A stretch of 45,000 nt of DNA from Tubiluchus corallicola (Eukaryota > Priapulida > Priapulimorpha > Priapulimorphida > Tubiluchidae). The notes below the pieces were generated by a model that worked only from the letters and a program-made list of their open reading frames with translations, did not search any database and was not told the DNA's origin. How positions within the stretch are numbered: position 1 is the first letter of the stretch; each line of letters opens with the position of its first letter. The stretch spans positions 1 to 45,000 of the forward strand of contig JAQGDQ010001004.1 in NCBI GenBank assembly GCA_030141605.1, in the 5' to 3' direction. Made by a program: the position numbers and the translations under genes. Below, in pieces: positions 43,500 through 45,000 of the stretch.

Positions 43500-44265
43500 G
43501 CTCTAAACATCTATTGCAGGCATTGAGCCTCTATCATTTATTAGAGCAACCCACTGTTTTCTGTTTGTAAAATGTTCAACTCCTGTGGTGCTATTGTAAA
43601 GTTTGGTCTCAACTGTTGTAAATCTTTATTAATTCTTGATACCCAAGTTGTTTTTTTTTGGTTTGCATGGAGATCGTTTAGCAGGTTTCAGTGCCACGGT
43701 AATGCTAATCTTACTGTCCTGTGGTATCTCATTAAATGTCCTAGCCTTCTTGCTCTGATTTGAGTAAAGATTCTCGTTGCTTCTGTTATACAGCTGCTCA
43801 TTTGAAATGATATGGACATAACATTTTTAAGACTTTTCTGTGTAGACCTCTGTAGAACACATTTATTTCTGCTTTTCGAGTTGCAGTCAAACCCCAAATT
43901 TCACCGTTGTACATAAAGACACCAGTTACATACGCATTGAAAAGTCTCAGCCTTGTTATATTCTTGCTGGTAAGAATTGCTTTATTTTGGATAAAACTGT
44001 ACATTGGCCACTATTTCCTATTCTATTTTTGATATCATTTTCTGTGTTAAGTAGTGAGCCCATGTGGTTGCAACGTTTCCAAGAATGATCTCCATCCTGG
44101 AAATGTTATATTCTTCAGTTTTCGTATTGCTGACTTTAAGATTTCTTTTTCTAGTAATTCAGAGCAGTGTTTTTTAACAGTACTGTTGCGGAATTTTGAA
44201 ATACTAATCCTTCCAATGTCGTCGGCGTATTGTTGGTCTAATAATACTAGGCGTCATGATACTTC
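43500..44265 (-). pseudogene. Degraded LINE reverse transcriptase, C-terminal half
   Basis: Read on the minus strand in shifting frames, the order is that of a LINE reverse transcriptase. The catalytic box LLDQQYADDIGRISISKF lies at about 44246-44193, followed by an ELLEKEILKSAIRKLKNITF helix region, DIKNRIGNSGQC near 44030, the thumb-type block RLRLFNAYVTGVFMYNGEIW at about 43945-43890, a RRLGHLMRY-like box near 43740, and PKKTTWVSRINKDLQQL near 43630. The YADD motif is intact, but at least four frameshifts and several stops divide the frame, so no enzyme is made. Upstream fingers and endonuclease are not found to the right. No simple-repeat tail is obvious at its 3' side. It differs in sequence from the LINE pieces at 27.7 and 33.5 kb, though overlap in coverage is too small to assign clades. 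Confidence 0.75.
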
Positions 44266-45000
44266 TAACTGAAATTCAACTACCACACAATATACCTACT
44301 GGTAATTATAGTAAATGCAATGGGCAGAAAGAATACATTTTGACATTCATTGAATGTTAGCTGCGCTATCACACTACAAACAGTTATTCTGCAAACGTGC
44401 TTCGACTATAAGACGATACATCATATATACATTGTACACTGAGGGTTGACTGACAAGCCAATGAAAACGATGGTCTATAAATTAATTTAAATTGCAAATT
44501 ACAACAAGTACAACTGTTTCCAAAATTCCGTAAATTTTTGTACGGATTTAAAATGCATCCGAACTCAGTAAATTTGAGCGACTCCCGTCTCATAAGTCTG
44601 ATCTAATCGTAATCGACACATAAATTGAACTGCTGGCAGTACCTCGTCGACAAAGGTTAAAATTACCCAGATTGGTTCAGTACCAGCAGATGCGGAGGCC
44701 AAGCAGAGCATCCGCGAAACAATGGAATGATGTGTAGGAAAATCGATACCTTTATTTGCAAATTATGTGAAGTAGTTTCAAAAACAATGATGAAGCAGAG
44801 TTTACACTGTCGTGGTTAAGTTAACTGAACTAATAAAAGAAGCAGAGAAGGCCATTTTATATATTTGCAACTGAGAACACTCATTTTGCTGCAAATCTGA
44901 CTAAATTTATTATACAAAATCACACAATAACATTTCGAGAACTAACTAGTTCTTATCGTTAAATCTTTAATAAAAAAATCTAAAGAATTCTACGATTTCA
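44266..45000. other. Non-coding stretch to right edge
   Basis: AT-rich. It may contain the decayed upstream part of the LINE, but I cannot read motifs. No gene supported. Confidence 0.4.

Overview
The window looks like a gene-poor, AT-rich piece of an invertebrate metazoan nuclear genome. Several things point there: GT-AG introns with good splice signals, non-LTR retrotransposon fragments, a non-autonomous hAT transposon with 8-bp target duplications, an intact errantivirus/baculovirus-F-like envelope frame, and many micro- and minisatellites. I cannot name the species. I see no intact tRNA or rRNA gene, no CRISPR array and no bacterial-style operon.

Layout. 1-5 kb: a 665-codon open frame on the minus strand, running off the left edge, encodes a class I fusion/envelope-like protein; a compact two-exon gene of unknown function (2781-3335) lies divergently on the plus strand. 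No pol-like frame is visible where a provirus should carry one, so the envelope frame may be orphaned or domesticated. 5-25 kb: mostly non-coding repeat. Two diverged long copies of one repeat family (about 5.9-8.8 kb and 19.0-24.35 kb) surround tandem arrays with 11-, 17-, 24-, 28-, 68- and 100-bp periods, a tandemly reiterated 81-bp piece of a glycogenin-type glycosyltransferase frame (14.7 kb), a short LINE reverse-transcriptase fragment (15.6 kb) and two copies of a GC-richer repeat (15.4 and 24.5 kb).

25-33.4 kb is the most repetitive part. It has an 850-bp G/T-only-biased array, two compound trinucleotide arrays with the same internal order, a LINE 3' end running straight into one of them, a trinucleotide array with a 78-bp duplication, a diverged 47-bp satellite of about 20 copies, and a 51-unit pentamer array abutting the 3' end of a second, minus-strand LINE remnant. 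33.4-36.4 kb holds that LINE remnant and a 1,316-bp hAT-type element with a tiny 96-bp hAT-like element nested inside it.

36.4-45 kb is quieter. It has a few candidate exons (37245-37292 plus; 37487-37720 minus; 42858-43007 plus), unique non-coding DNA with homeodomain-like motifs, and a degraded minus-strand LINE reverse transcriptase (43.5-44.3 kb). Most of the predicted open frames in the window are low-complexity or shadow frames. The supportable genes are the envelope-like frame, the two-exon orphan and, more weakly, the three candidate exons.
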